Assembly (NCBI GenBank): GCA_021234155.1
Contig: JAJEKV010000028.1
Coordinates: 15,129,928-15,193,927 of the forward strand
Direction of reading: 5' to 3'
DNA: 64,000 nucleotides
Source: Isoetes taiwanensis
Taxonomy: Eukaryota; Streptophyta; Lycopodiopsida; Isoetales; Isoetaceae
Shown one piece after another: positions 36,643 through 46,530 of this stretch; position 1 is the stretch's first letter, and the number at the start of each line of letters is the position of its first letter. A program made the translations under genes and the position numbers. A model generated the notes under the pieces. The model was not told where the DNA came from, searched no databases, and worked only from the letters and a program-made list of their open reading frames with translations.

Positions 36643-37850
36643 TCAGTCCCTCCGCTTGATGTACTTAGCCAGTCTCATATCCTTTGGCTGCAGGGTGACT
36701 CTTTTTCCATGGAGAGTGCATGCTAATGAATCTTCAAAGTGCTTTGTACAACCTCCATCTCTGCCGCTTCTTGTAAAGCGAGTAACATGTCGTTGGTTAC
36801 TAAACTTGTTGGGGTCGAACTCCCACAAAATTTCTCGGACAAACCTCTGGAATGCTGCCCTCGGGATGAGGAATCCGTAGCTCCTTTGGAAGTGCTTGAT
36901 TTCCCGCAAGGCTCTGGCAAAAGGGGAGTCTTGGGATCTCTTTATAGGCTTCTTGGGGGGTTCCGGTAGCTCTGGCGGTGGTTTGAGCTGGAATGCTTCC
37001 CGAGTTGGCCTCCCTCCTTCGACAGTTTTGACTCTGTTTTCTTCGTAGTAGGCTGCGTAGTCTTCGTGCATCTTCTTGTATATTTTGTAATCTGCTAACT
37101 CCTTCTTGTACCTCCTCTCTGGTCCTAAGGTGTACGAGTCTCGGGCGGTTTTAGTTGCTTTCTTCCCTGCTGCCTTCTCTGCATCTAGCTTCTTTGCTTC
37201 TTGCCATATCACGAATGGTGGGGGCAACGGCGGGGGTAGGTTAATCTGTGTCTCAACTGTGTTTGGAGTTGGGCTTAGCTCTTCCTCGCGGATATTCTCT
37301 GTTTCAGGTTGAGGGTTAGGCTGCTCTTTGTGAAAGATTCCCCGTTCCGAAGGGTTGCCTCAAGAATCTTTGCTATATCGCCCGATCTCCTCGGCGAGGT
37401 TGGGGGATTGTTAAGCCTTCCGGTTGGCTCGTTTATAGATATGCCGACCGAGGTTCTTCTCTTCTTTTTCGAGGGTTCTTGGGTCATTACCCTTTTTCCT
37501 TTGGGGTCGGGGTCCTCTCTGTTCTTGGTTCTTTGTTCCGCCATTGGTCATCTTGGGTTCACGCAACCTCCTCTTACGCTTCATTCTCGCTTTCCCCTCC
37601 TTCCTCTTGGCTCTTTCTTCTCTTCTTCTTGCCTTTTCCTCTTTCTTCTTGGCCTTTTCTTCTTTCCTCTTTGCCTTTTCCTCTTTCCTCCGCCTCCTCT
37701 CCAAATTCCTGTAATACCTAGGCCGCCTCTCCATGTCAGCCTTCAGTTTTTCGTCGGCATCTTTGAGCTTCGTTCAAATTGCGAGCACTTGGTATTGGGC
37801 CTTGATCTTCCTTCTTTGGCTTTAAGGGCGGTTTGTTTGGTCCTAGCCAT
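36643..37850 (-). pseudogene. Histone H3-like ORF of the chromovirus (H3 tail, charged insert, histone fold)
   Basis: From the ATG at 37848-37850 the protein opens MARTKQTALKAKEG; its first eight residues equal those of mature H3 plus Met. K4 and K9 are kept; R8, S10 and T11 are changed. A K/E/R-rich, probably coiled-coil segment follows (KEEKAKRKEEKAKKKEEK, about 37560-37735), then SKKKRRTSVGISINEP and a proline-rich stretch. The C-terminal part, 37227-36643, ends in an H3 histone fold: ALREIKHFQRSYGFLI (alpha N), AFQRFVREI (alpha 1), LALQEAAE (alpha 2, in a shifted frame), FEDSLAC and HGKRVTLQPKDMRLAKYI (loop 2, alpha 3). Breaks lie near 37770, 37420-37540, 37280, and on both sides of the 36725-36790 patch. 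Its place between leader and gag, same strand, makes it an element gene and not a stray host copy. Function is inferred only. Confidence 0.85.
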
Positions 37851-38750
37851 TGTACGACAGCGTCTGATTTGGAGCAGGGCGCCAAAAGATCGGCTAATGA
37901 GAAGGAGCTCGAGGAAGCACGGGAGAACCCTAAAAAATGAGCCTATGTCCCGTAATTTATAGGGTTGGATTTTTAGGGTTTGGTCGATTTAATCTTCTGG
38001 TGGTTTTGCTGGCAAAAGTCTCCCTGTCTTGGGCAAAATTGGGGTCTTGTTTGGTGCTGCTTCTTCGAATGGCTCTAAGAGTGCGCGGGAGGGGTGTTAG
38101 GTTGGGACCTAACTAGGCTCGGGCGCACTCTTGGAGTCGCTGGCCTTCTCTGCTCCAACACACCCAATTTACACAATTTACATGCTCTTACTCCCTAATT
38201 TAAGCATTTTAAGCAGGATCCTATCATTACTTTAACCCTTTTAATTTACATTTAATTTTTAAGGGTCACTTTTGGGGATGACTCTAAGAGTGCGTGGGAG
38301 GGGTGTTAGGTTGGGACCTAACTATGCTTTGGCGCACTCTTGGAGTCGCTGTTCCAAAAGTGACTTGTACTTAATGTTTTTCGATGTTTTAACATACAAT
38401 TCTAGCTATTTCGAACTCTTTTGATCGGGATTTCATCTTTTATCTTCCCATTTGGAGTTCCTAAGGTCAAGTTCTAGGGTTTATATGAGGTGACGACTCT
38501 AAGAGTGCGCGAAAGGGCCATTAGGTCTGAACCTAACATGCTCCGGGCGCACTCTTGGAGTCATTGGCCAAAAGTGCTATTTCGATTATTTATTCCATCC
38601 TACCTATGTTCTCTACTTATCTTAATCTTAGATAATTACTATCTCTACCCCAGGGAAAGAAAAATTTTTCCCGCTACTCGAGGTTTGAGGGTCCTATCAA
38701 GTTAGTACTACTGGGAGCATGGTCAGTGCTTTGCTCTTGGTCTCCAAGAA
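37851..38750 (-). other. Chromovirus leader with three hairpin repeats
   Basis: Non-coding leader between the primer site and the H3-like ORF. Hairpin copies lie at 38072-38138, 38280-38347 and 38495-38562, spaced 208 and 215 bp. Each has GACTCTAAGAGTGCGC paired with GCGCACTCTTGGAGTC and an inner stem GTTAGGT/ACCTAAC. The middle copy has a further outer stem GTCACTTTTGG/CCAAAAGTGAC. Sequence between copies is unrelated. Confidence 0.85.
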
Positions 38751-38754
38751 CATT

Positions 38755-38766
38755 GCTCTGATACCA
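38755..38766 (-). promoter_or_regulatory. Chromovirus primer-binding site (initiator tRNA-Met)
   Basis: On minus TGGTATCAGAGC lies one base after the LTR end, followed by AATGTTCTTGGAGACCAAG, a stem-loop also found after the LARD primer sites. Confidence 0.92.
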
Positions 38767-38767
38767 C

Positions 38768-40442
38768 TGTGACGTCCCCTACACGTATACGGTGCACTCA
38801 CCGTATACAAACAGGAGTTCATCCCCCATACCAGCTCCCTGCTAATACAGGGCCCTCCACATGACACTGCAACCGTGACGGTTCCAGTGGGAAGAGTGGA
38901 AGGGTCATTGCACCCCGTCTCCCTCAGGGCCTACCTAACTGCGGAAGCGTAAACATACATGTCAGTAGCACATACATCAACATCATATGACCATCACAAA
39001 GGATGGTCCTCCACATATCTGCATAGACAAAGATCAGCACATCACATAGGGAATCCTACCCAAGGCTCAGACTCAAAGGGAGGACTGACGGCTTGGGTCT
39101 CCAGAGTTCATTGCAGACAGAATTCATGGTAATGGATTTGGCTGGCATAAGAACATGGCTTAGGGTTGTCCACTCCATCCGCCCCTCCTGTGCACACTTT
39201 GCAGAGTAGGCTGAAAAGTGTTGGGACCCGATCAGAGCCCGCCGGATGCATAGCCAAGGGGGCTATATCCCGGGGTTACATCTCCCCATTCGATGGGGCG
39301 GTGGGGATCTCTCCCTCCGGAGATCTACATGCTTCACTCCGGTGACTAGAGGGCCCTTTGCCGCATTACCGACTTGAACTCAATGGAAGGTCATATTCAC
39401 CACCTCACGAGTGTCGAGCCCATGCCTTGCCCACACGCAGTGGCAAGGCATTAGACCTAGTCACTATGATCCCCGGCAGCACTAACACACCATAGGGATG
39501 GCTCGAGTGAGTCAACACGAACCTCCTTATAAGCCCGGTCGGCCCTTTCACCCACAACCGGTGTGTGGCTCTTGTGTGCACAGGCCGCATCTACGGTGTG
39601 CTAGAGAGGCTACTCTAGGAGCATCAACTACAAAGCTTTAGGTCTCTACCCCCTTCCCAATACAAGGAGTTCATAGAGATACATCATCCATATACATCAC
39701 GATCACGTAAGAACTAAAGAACAAGATCTAACCTACAATCATAGAGTTAGGTTCTTTAGTTAGAATCGCTATCTAGAGATGCGGATGGCCAAATCTAATA
39801 GGCTAAACCCTCTTGATTCAATGACTAAAATAGGGTTTAGACTATCTAATTGGCCAAATACCTGATCCTTGAGGGGCTCCTCGACTGAGCTCTCGACCAT
39901 CCTTTGGCTTCGAATCTAGAGAAACTAAGGATGCAACTCTCCTAATCCGAAGTTCGGGATGCGCTTTTTGGCTGAGGCAGACCAAAGCAGTCCCCGAAGC
40001 CCTAAAATCGAAAAATGGGCTAGTTAGGGTTTCCTACCCTAAATAGACAAGGGAGTTAGCTAGGGTTTCCAATTATCCCTTTTTGGCATGTGGGATAATT
40101 GGAAATGGGCCCACTTGCCTTTAAGGGCTAGGTGGCCAAATGTGCACACATGGAAGTGTGTGCCCACATTAATGTGTACATTGGAAAATGTGCACATTAA
40201 TTGCACCTATGGGTGTGGCCCACTTGGCATGAAGTGTCCACTTGGAAATGTGTGCCCACATTAATGTGTACATTGGAAAATGTGCACATTAATAGTTGCA
40301 CATATTTCTGGCAAGTTGCCCCCTAGGGCTACTCACTGGCTACTGCAGCTAGCGTACACGCCACCGGAGTTTGGTACGGGCTGACGAGGGCAAGGCGATG
40401 CGATATCGCCCCGGGCGATATCTTGTCTTGGAACGCGTCACA
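38768..40442 (-). repeat. Chromovirus 5' LTR
   Basis: Full-length partner of 27074-28738. Differences from it occur as patches at CG and CHG motifs (for example CTCGACTC against CTCAGACTC). Confidence 0.92.
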
Positions 40443-40478
40443 CCTGAGAGCCCGTGAAAAGTAACAACAGAAGAACTA

Positions 40479-40491
40479 GGCTCTGATACCA
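40479..40491 (-). promoter_or_regulatory. Copia primer-binding site
   Basis: On minus TGGTATCAGAGCC begins one base after the LTR end, which is the standard initiator tRNA-Met complement. Confidence 0.93.
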
Positions 40492-40689
40492 TGTTAGAAA
40501 TATGAGACACACACAACTTTTCCCACAAGACAAGACAAAATTTTATTCATATGAGATACATATTTATACATCAATATGAGCCACTATTGGACTAGTGCCA
40601 CAATAGGCAAGAGTGCTATATGTGACATACGTGCCATACATGGCAAGAGGTAAAGGTGCACGTCTCCTATAGAAAGGAGATTCCAAACA
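40492..40689 (-). repeat. Copia 5' LTR
   Basis: 198 bp, one visible difference from the 3' LTR; followed by the CGCTC duplication. Confidence 0.95.
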
Positions 40690-40868
40690 CGCTCAACACA
40701 GACCTCCCGCCCGTTAAAATATCCCTTGTCCCAAAACTGTGTGATCATATCCTGGTCCGATTCCAACTCGAAACAAGATGCCACACGATGCTGAATATCA
40801 AGCAACTCGTCATGCGATGTATGGTGTTTCATTTGCTGCCGCGGCAGTTCTCTGGCCTTGCGGGTCAT
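40690..40868 (-). pseudogene. LINE ORF1-like protein, N-terminal segment
   Basis: The likely start is the ATG at 40866-40868 (MTRKARELPRQQ). It runs to the copia junction with DELLDIQHRVASCF and FWDKGYFNGREVC. The frame continues across both insertions into 22607-22640 and 11460-12110, giving an ORF1 of roughly 290 residues. An upstream in-frame ATG at 40998-41000 lies in the repeated leader and is less likely. Confidence 0.6.
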
Positions 40869-41100
40869 GGAAGAAGGCGAGGTTGCTAGACAGAGGCAGG
40901 TCAAAGCAGCTGGACAAAGCAAGAAGAGACAGAGCTGGATATGGGAGCCAGGCAAATCAAAGGATGGAGGCAAAAGGTGACGTTTATCTAGAGCTGGCAA
41001 TGGGAGCCAAGCAAATCAAAGGAGGGAGGCAAAATCTAGCAGCTTGCGAAATAGGCAGTTGCCAGAGCTGGAGCTGGAATCTCGATGCTGAATAGGCTTG
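40869..41100 (-). repeat. Tandem monomers in the LINE 5' leader
   Basis: Two 59-bp units start near 40932 and 40991 on plus. Each has GAGCTGG, then ATGGGAGCCARGCAAATCAA and AGGCAAAA. Short monomers of this kind are known from LINE promoters, but I cannot show promoter activity here. Confidence 0.5.
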
Positions 41101-42744
41101 GATAGGGCTTGAGTGGGCAAACAGAGATTGTCCAGACCTATCTGTTAAATCATAAATCAAATCAAATAACCTGTGTAGCTATTCTTCCTGAGATTGTGGC
41201 TGGATGTGAAGCCCTTTCTTGTGTGTCGGCCAATCTGCCTAGTTTCACCCAGCACTAAGTGTCAGTGTTAATAACCTGACCAGTGTATCCGTCCTCGGCC
41301 AATCATGAATGAGATAATAATAGGAAAAAAAGAAACCCCTCTTGGATTCAAAGCGGCAGCCTGGAACCAGAACCAGATCATGACCTCTTGAAATCAGAAC
41401 CAAATCACGAGTTTCTAAAGCAGCCGATGATGCTTCCAATCCCTCCCGTCGTGATCGATTCCAACTCCCGTTGTGCTTTGGTGCTAGATGGCTGTGTTGC
41501 TGCCTGCGCTAGGCGCTAGGCGGTGGAGAAGAAAAAAAAAAGGAAAAGCTGCAAGATTTCTTGTGCCTTGTGTACACTTACATGGTAAATTGTAGATCCT
41601 TTTGTAGCGTAGCACATGAACCCATTGTAGATCATTGTGTAGCATAGCACGTGGATCCATTAAGGATCCGCACAAATCAAAATCCAAATGCTTAATCGAC
41701 CTATACTATAACTCTGTGTCATGAGCAATTCTTGGATCTTTACCTTTTAAGTAAATGCCAGACATTTCTTGCATTTTGTTAATTATTCATTTGACGAAAA
41801 TGGGGAATACATCTATCATTTGCAAACAAAAGAAAATGAAATGATTAAGCCACCTTTATGTCTAGTTTTTGTTTCGTTGTCAATCATTTTGTTATTAGTT
41901 TGACATCCCACGTCTAAAAGTCACAAATTAGTGGACACTCATAAATGTGATGTCGTTAACATAGTTTGCTTCCTGAATAACTGGATGAATAACAGAATGG
42001 CCTCATTGGCATGACCCATTTGAGCATATTTCTAATGCATTTTGTCAAACACCTCTCTAGCTTCATCACACTTGCCATGCATATTTATAAAGGAGTTCTC
42101 AAAGCTAAGAATTTAAACCGCAAAGACTAAGGATATTTAAGAAACTCGGCTTTTTCCTAGAAGCTGAAGTAAGGCTGAGATTTGAGATGATATTCTATTT
42201 TCATAATCACAACAAGACTGAAGCAAAGCTGAAGCTAGTTGATACTTGAGATGATATTTTGTTTTCATAATCACAACTTCTATGGAGCAGCAGTGACAAA
42301 AGAGGATTCGAGATAGAATTTGTTGCCTTTAAGGTGCATATGTCACTGCACTTTTTGGAGGCGGTGGGCACTCTTATTATTCATTATATGCATCCTGTTT
42401 CGAGAAAGAAAAACTCAAAAGTAAAAAATACCGAGATATGTGCATGTTGCTTCCATAGCAATTTTCAAGGCTCTAAATTCAAATGGAGGTACTTGCTCCA
42501 GATTAACCACAATAGTTTTTCCATATTTGTTTGCTTTTCCATGTTTGCCAGGATCACTGTTCCGAATAGAGCTACAACCGATATTCAAAAGAGTCGCTTC
42601 TTTTTCTTGAAACAATAATGAGACAATAACCTAACCTGAAAAGAAAAGCCAAGTAGATTTGAGAGATGCAATAATTTTAAATGATGGTAGAACGATTTGG
42701 ATCTCAACCGATGCTCTTCTATTGTTATCTAGAGGCCTTGACTG
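41101..42744. other. Unassigned DNA
   Basis: No gene is supported. Small local duplications occur at 41589-41660 (GTAGCRTAGCAC units) and 42185-42290 (GAGATGATATT plus TTTTCATAATCACAAC units). No LINE target duplication could be found here to mark the LINE 5' end. Confidence 0.4.
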
Positions 42745-43165
42745 TCACTTGATTTCCATGAGTCTGAGCCGGGGTGGAGTCCTTATTATGATGCATTTCC
42801 TTTGTTATATTGGTATTTTGTTGTATTCGTATGGATGATGATGGGCCACCTTTCATGGTGGTATATTATTTATTTGTATTGTTACCAGGTGCTAACATGT
42901 ATGTACGCTTCCGCCATATAGGATTCCCATAGAAGGCGTGGGACGAATGACACCTCCGTGTCCTTCACCCAGACACTTGCCCATCACAAGTGGTCTGAGT
43001 CAGACGGAGGGCCTTTCTATGGTGGAGTAGTCGCCATGGAAGAGGGGATTTCTCATATTTATACGATGGGAGCATCATATAGGTTCGGGGAGCATCACAA
43101 TGGTATCAGAACATGATCTTGGTAGACCAGATCATAGCACTGGCCATGTCTAACTCGTTAGACCG
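42745..43165 (+). repeat. Truncated LARD-family LTR 3' end with primer site
   Basis: It matches the last 400 bp of the LARD LTR (GGCGTGGGACGAATGACACC, GTCCTTCACCCAG), ends GGGAGCATCACA and is followed by ATGGTATCAGAACATG and the stem ATGATCT...AGATCAT. The 5' part of the LTR and the interior are missing. Confidence 0.75.
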
Positions 43166-43183
43166 TTTAGATAGTAGGAGATC

Positions 43184-43442
43184 TCCAATGTAGGAAAAGT
43201 GAGGTTTTTTTTTGACAAAAATTATGACGATTATTTTGACGAAAACTTGACGTTCCTTCTGACGATTTTCTTGACACTTAATCGTCAGAAAAGTGACATT
43301 TTTTATGACGATTTTTTTGATACTGTATCCTCAGATAATATTCGTCCGATAAATCATCAGCCAATAGGATCTGGGCAATTGTCTGTTTTGTGAAGACCAT
43401 CTGACGATTTTTCTGACAAAAAACCTTCATTCTCTTGTAGTG
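43184..43442. mobile_element. Non-autonomous CACTA-like element
   Basis: The right end reads TCTTGTAGTG, so its inverse is CACTACAAGAGAATGAAGG. The left end CAATGTAGGAAAAGTGAGG aligns with it, and both continue into T runs and GTCAG/GACG subterminal repeats. About 259 bp, no coding. A 3-bp target duplication is not evident. Confidence 0.55.
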
Positions 43443-43924
43443 GCTATAGAACATTCCACCAAAATCTAAATCACTCAGGTCTCACGAAGTGAACTATTCA
43501 ACACATAACATAAGCCACCATTCCTCGTGGCCATCATTATGCACATGATTATACTGAAAATAAAACCAGGAGTGAGTGTCTTGGTTACTTGCACCCAAAC
43601 ATTGTCAAAGTTAGCAAAAATTGGTAGCTAGACAAGGGGCATCAAGTAAGCTATAAAACACTCTGGCTCATCGCCCTTCACCCATTATTTTCAGTAATGA
43701 ATGGAACCAGGATCGCAGCTCTTACAAGACTGGTCACATAATCAGCAATATATCTATCACGAGAATATTTTTTCTCAGCCCTAGTAATGCAGTTCTTAAA
43801 CAGAAATATCCGACTGTCATACTATAGCTCCAATGTTTTTAAAGCTCAAAACAACATAATCAAACCATATTAATGGTCATTTAGCAATGTCCATTGCTTT
43901 AAAAAGTCCCTGGGTCTCCCCATT

Positions 43925-44172
43925 ACATTTCCATAGTAGGTCCTTCTTCATGGTAAAGCGACCAAGCTTCTTGGTATCCCTGTGTGGGTTCATATTTCAT
44001 TTGGAGATGCACGGGATACTGTTATTAAGGGCTTGGAAAAGCACTTGTTCTTATGGTCTACAACTAAATTGTCAATGGCAGGTCAGATTACTGTAGCCAA
44101 ATCAGTTTTGAGTGGCTTCATTTGGGGTGGCACAGAAGAAGGGGTCGATGTTAAGGTCAGTTGGCTTAAGTA
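43925..44172 (+). pseudogene. LINE reverse transcriptase fragment
   Basis: One open frame reads LLGIPVWVHISFGDA, LSMAGQITVAKSVLSGFIWG and VDVKVSWLK. This is the thumb region of plant LINE reverse transcriptase (usual pattern LSxAGRxxLIxxVLxxI, then FLWGG and VxWxxV). Catalytic motifs upstream are absent, so it is a short relic. Confidence 0.7.
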
Positions 44173-45119
44173 GCTTATGTATATGAAAGAGGGGTTAATT
44201 AGAGAGAGAAATGCAGTGGAGAAATGAGAGAATGTTGAGGTTGGGCCAAAAAGGGGTCACTTGCTCTCGAGGGCCATAACTTTTTATAGAAAGCTCGGAT
44301 CCAGACAATTTTTGAATTTTGTGTAGAGGACACTTGCATGACCAATCCTTCAAAAAGCCCCATTAGGAGATGGCCCAATCAAAAGATTTTTAGAATTTCC
44401 CAATAGGACATTTTAGCTGTTTATTTTTTAGTTTTAAAGTGTACAAATAACCAAGCACAACATATGGACGTGTATTTCCGCCATATAATTTTTTGGGTTG
44501 CCCCTAGGGGGGCAGACCCTCGTTTATGTGGGTATGTGGGCATATCCAGGTATATGTCGGCATATGCCTAGCATATGCTGGTGACTGCTCCAAACTGACT
44601 GCTGCCTGTAAACTCTCGGTCATCCAACCCCATTCCTTCGCAGGCGTGGCTAGCTTACAGTAGCAGAGCAGAGAACAGGCCATAGGAATGGGTCAGGTCG
44701 GATCTGAAGGTAAGTCTTGTGTGAAATTTTAACAAGTTGGAAAGGGGAAGATTGTTGTTCTTGCTTAGGAATAAATGCAATCTCTTTTCTGGTAGAATGG
44801 TGGAGCTTAATCTGAGAATAGGTCAGTTAGACGGAGGCAAGCTACAAGGTACTTTGTTCTTCTATTGGAAATATGAAGCGGTTGAAAAGTTTGGATCCGT
44901 CAGAAAATGGATTGCAAGGCCCCCTTCCTTCCTTTATCGGAGATCCCTCCAAGCTTCAACAAGTTAAGGTATTTCACATGCGCCTTAATGTTACCAAACT
45001 CAAACACTAAAAAAGCCTTTTCAGCTTAAAGTTCTATATATCTTTAGCAACAGATTACAGGTTCTATCCCTTCTATACGTTTCCATTTTTCTAATTGAGT
45101 ATTTGTCTCTTTTTTATAA
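44173..45119. other. Mixed relics, including a LARD-interior-like patch
   Basis: The patch at about 44265-44310 (GGGCCATAACTTTTTATAGA) resembles the LARD2 interior near 63205-63235. A short palindrome-like TGCCCCTAGGGGGGCA lies near 44503. No gene is supported. Confidence 0.4.
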
Positions 45120-45250
45120 TGGACTTACGATGTATCCCACCAAAATTAGCTGTTCTATCCAAGCTTATTTTGCTTGATCTTAGCAATAATCCGGGTGCTA
45201 AGGTTGCAAAATCCCTGCCACTCTTGGATCCCTTTCTTTTCGGCAAGACT
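45120..45250 (+). pseudogene. Leucine-rich repeat fragment
   Basis: The frame reads LAVLSKLILLDLSNNPG, a plant extracellular LRR pattern as in receptor-like proteins. Only about one and a half repeats are visible and no other part of a receptor is found, so this is a weak relic. Confidence 0.4.
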
Positions 45251-45959
45251 TGACCTTAGATACATCTCTCACTGGATCTAGTAGGTGTTGCTATTGTTAA
45301 AGAAACCCCTGATAGATGGAGCCTACATGGACATCAGCGTAGCACTGTAAACAATGTTTAGGAGATGCATGATAGTTACTTTCTAATACATTGATAAGAG
45401 TTGAATGCCAGAGTGAAGAGCTTATGATTGTTACGATCAAATCAAACCTGGAGTGTCCAAGAGCTAGAACTGATTTTCACAAAAGCTTCAAATATATGGA
45501 TGTTAGCTTAGATATACATCAACCCAAACCATTCATTTTGCTATTTATTTCTTTATTCTATATTCACGTTTCATCTGCATCCATAGGCAGAGATGAATTT
45601 CTCCAACCTGAATTTCTGCAGCTCAAACAGGGATGAAAAGTTCATATATTTTACAAGAGCAGACAGACTATGGCTCTATCTTTGGCTATGGAGACTAAAG
45701 AGGCAGACTATGCATAGGCTAAGAAACTGCGTTTCATGACCCAAAGCACAGCTCGCGAGTTTCTCTTTGTTTATGAAGTTTTAAAGGAAGATGATACAAT
45801 CGATCGCTCCGCATTTAAACTCGATAATAGCATATGCAGTCTCTAGAAAGAGTGCGATGAAGTTCAGTCTCTGTTTCATGTAAGAATAGCATCTTCATTA
45901 TGGTCAGATCATTCGATTTGCCAGTTCTTATTTGAAATTTTTGTATTGAAAGGGTTGCA

Positions 45960-46392
45960 ACAACATCATAACAATGGAATTGGCTGGCATAGAACAATGG
46001 CTAGAGTAGTCCACTCCATCTGCCCCGCTTGTGCACACTTTGCAGGTAGGCTGAAACATGCTATGGCATGATTGTAGCCTTCCGGAGACGCAATTCCATG
46101 GAATCACCCATGGAACTACTCCGGATTACATCTTCCCAGTCCGATGAGGCAGGTCGGAGAGGCGTCCCCTACCCGAGCATGACGGATCCCTGAGTGTGCT
46201 AGAGAACACGTGCCACCTCAGTGACCCTCGCATTCGTACCCGTCTTACTGTCCTAAATCTAAAGGCCGGTTCACCTGCCCATTCGAGTCCAGGGCACCCA
46301 CATACATTTGGCACGTCACCTGCGACCCAGGGAGTGTCAGACCCATACCCGACCCTCTCCGTGACCGGCTATAAGCCTAGCACACTGTAGGA
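45960..46392 (-). repeat. LARD-family LTR fragment, inverted
   Basis: It matches the minus strand of the LARD LTR middle part (GTCCACTCCATCTGCCCC, GTGCACACTTTGCAG, GGGAGTGTCAGACCC, GCCTAGCACACTGTAGGA). Both LTR ends are missing. Confidence 0.7.
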
Positions 46393-46530
46393 AAATCGTC
46401 AGAATTTTCGTCAAAAAAATTTGTCAGAATTTTCTTCACAAGATTCATTACATCTCTCGTCAAGAAAATTGTCACAATTTTCTTCATAAAAATCGTCATA
46501 AAGATCTTCACAAAAATCGTCAGATTATGG
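46383..46530 (+). repeat. CACTA-like subterminal repeats
   Basis: CACTGTAGGAAAATCGTCAG is followed by repeated TCGTCA/TTCTTCA units about every 15-20 bp, like those of the element at 43184-43442. CACTGTAGGA is also the end of the LTR fragment, so the exact junction is ambiguous. Confidence 0.5.

Larger units (their letters stand above)
27074..40442 (-). mobile_element. Chromovirus (gypsy LTR retrotransposon) carrying an H3-like ORF
   Basis: It has LTRs of 1665 and 1675 bp (TGTGACG...CGTCACA), a tRNA-Met primer site and a doubled polypurine tract, all in minus orientation. The order on minus is: 5' LTR; leader with three hairpins; H3-like ORF; hairpin; ORF X; gag; pol with C-terminal chromodomain; 3' LTR. 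Flanks CGGAG (27069-27073) and CTGAG (40444-40448) look like an imperfect target duplication. It is inserted just upstream of the copia gag start. At 13.4 kb it is larger than most chromoviruses; the two extra ORFs explain the excess. Confidence 0.93.
22646..40689 (-). mobile_element. Copia LTR retrotransposon, interrupted by a chromovirus
   Basis: Both 198-bp LTRs and a perfect 5-bp duplication CGCTC (22641-22645 and 40690-40694) are present. Without the inserted chromovirus (27074-40442) the element is about 4.7 kb, a normal copia size. Polyprotein, primer site and polypurine tract are all in minus orientation. The LTRs differ at one position that I can see (22797 against 40643 region), so insertion is recent. 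Confidence 0.95.

Noticed and set aside
36643-37227. The histone fold as a centromeric H3 (CENH3)
   Set aside because: The AAE in alpha 2 recalls CENH3, but FQRFVREI and KRVTLQPKD are closer to ordinary H3 and the tail is ARTKQTA. The choice is not certain given the frameshifts.
37309-37962. A plus-strand 217-residue protein rich in Phe and Leu
   Set aside because: It is the complement of the Lys/Glu/Arg-rich part of the H3-like ORF, which lies in the element's coding direction.
41310-41335. A target duplication for the LINE (TAATAGGAAAA against ACATAGGAAAA at 11233)
   Set aside because: The match is short, A-rich and could be chance; the LINE 5' end remains undefined.
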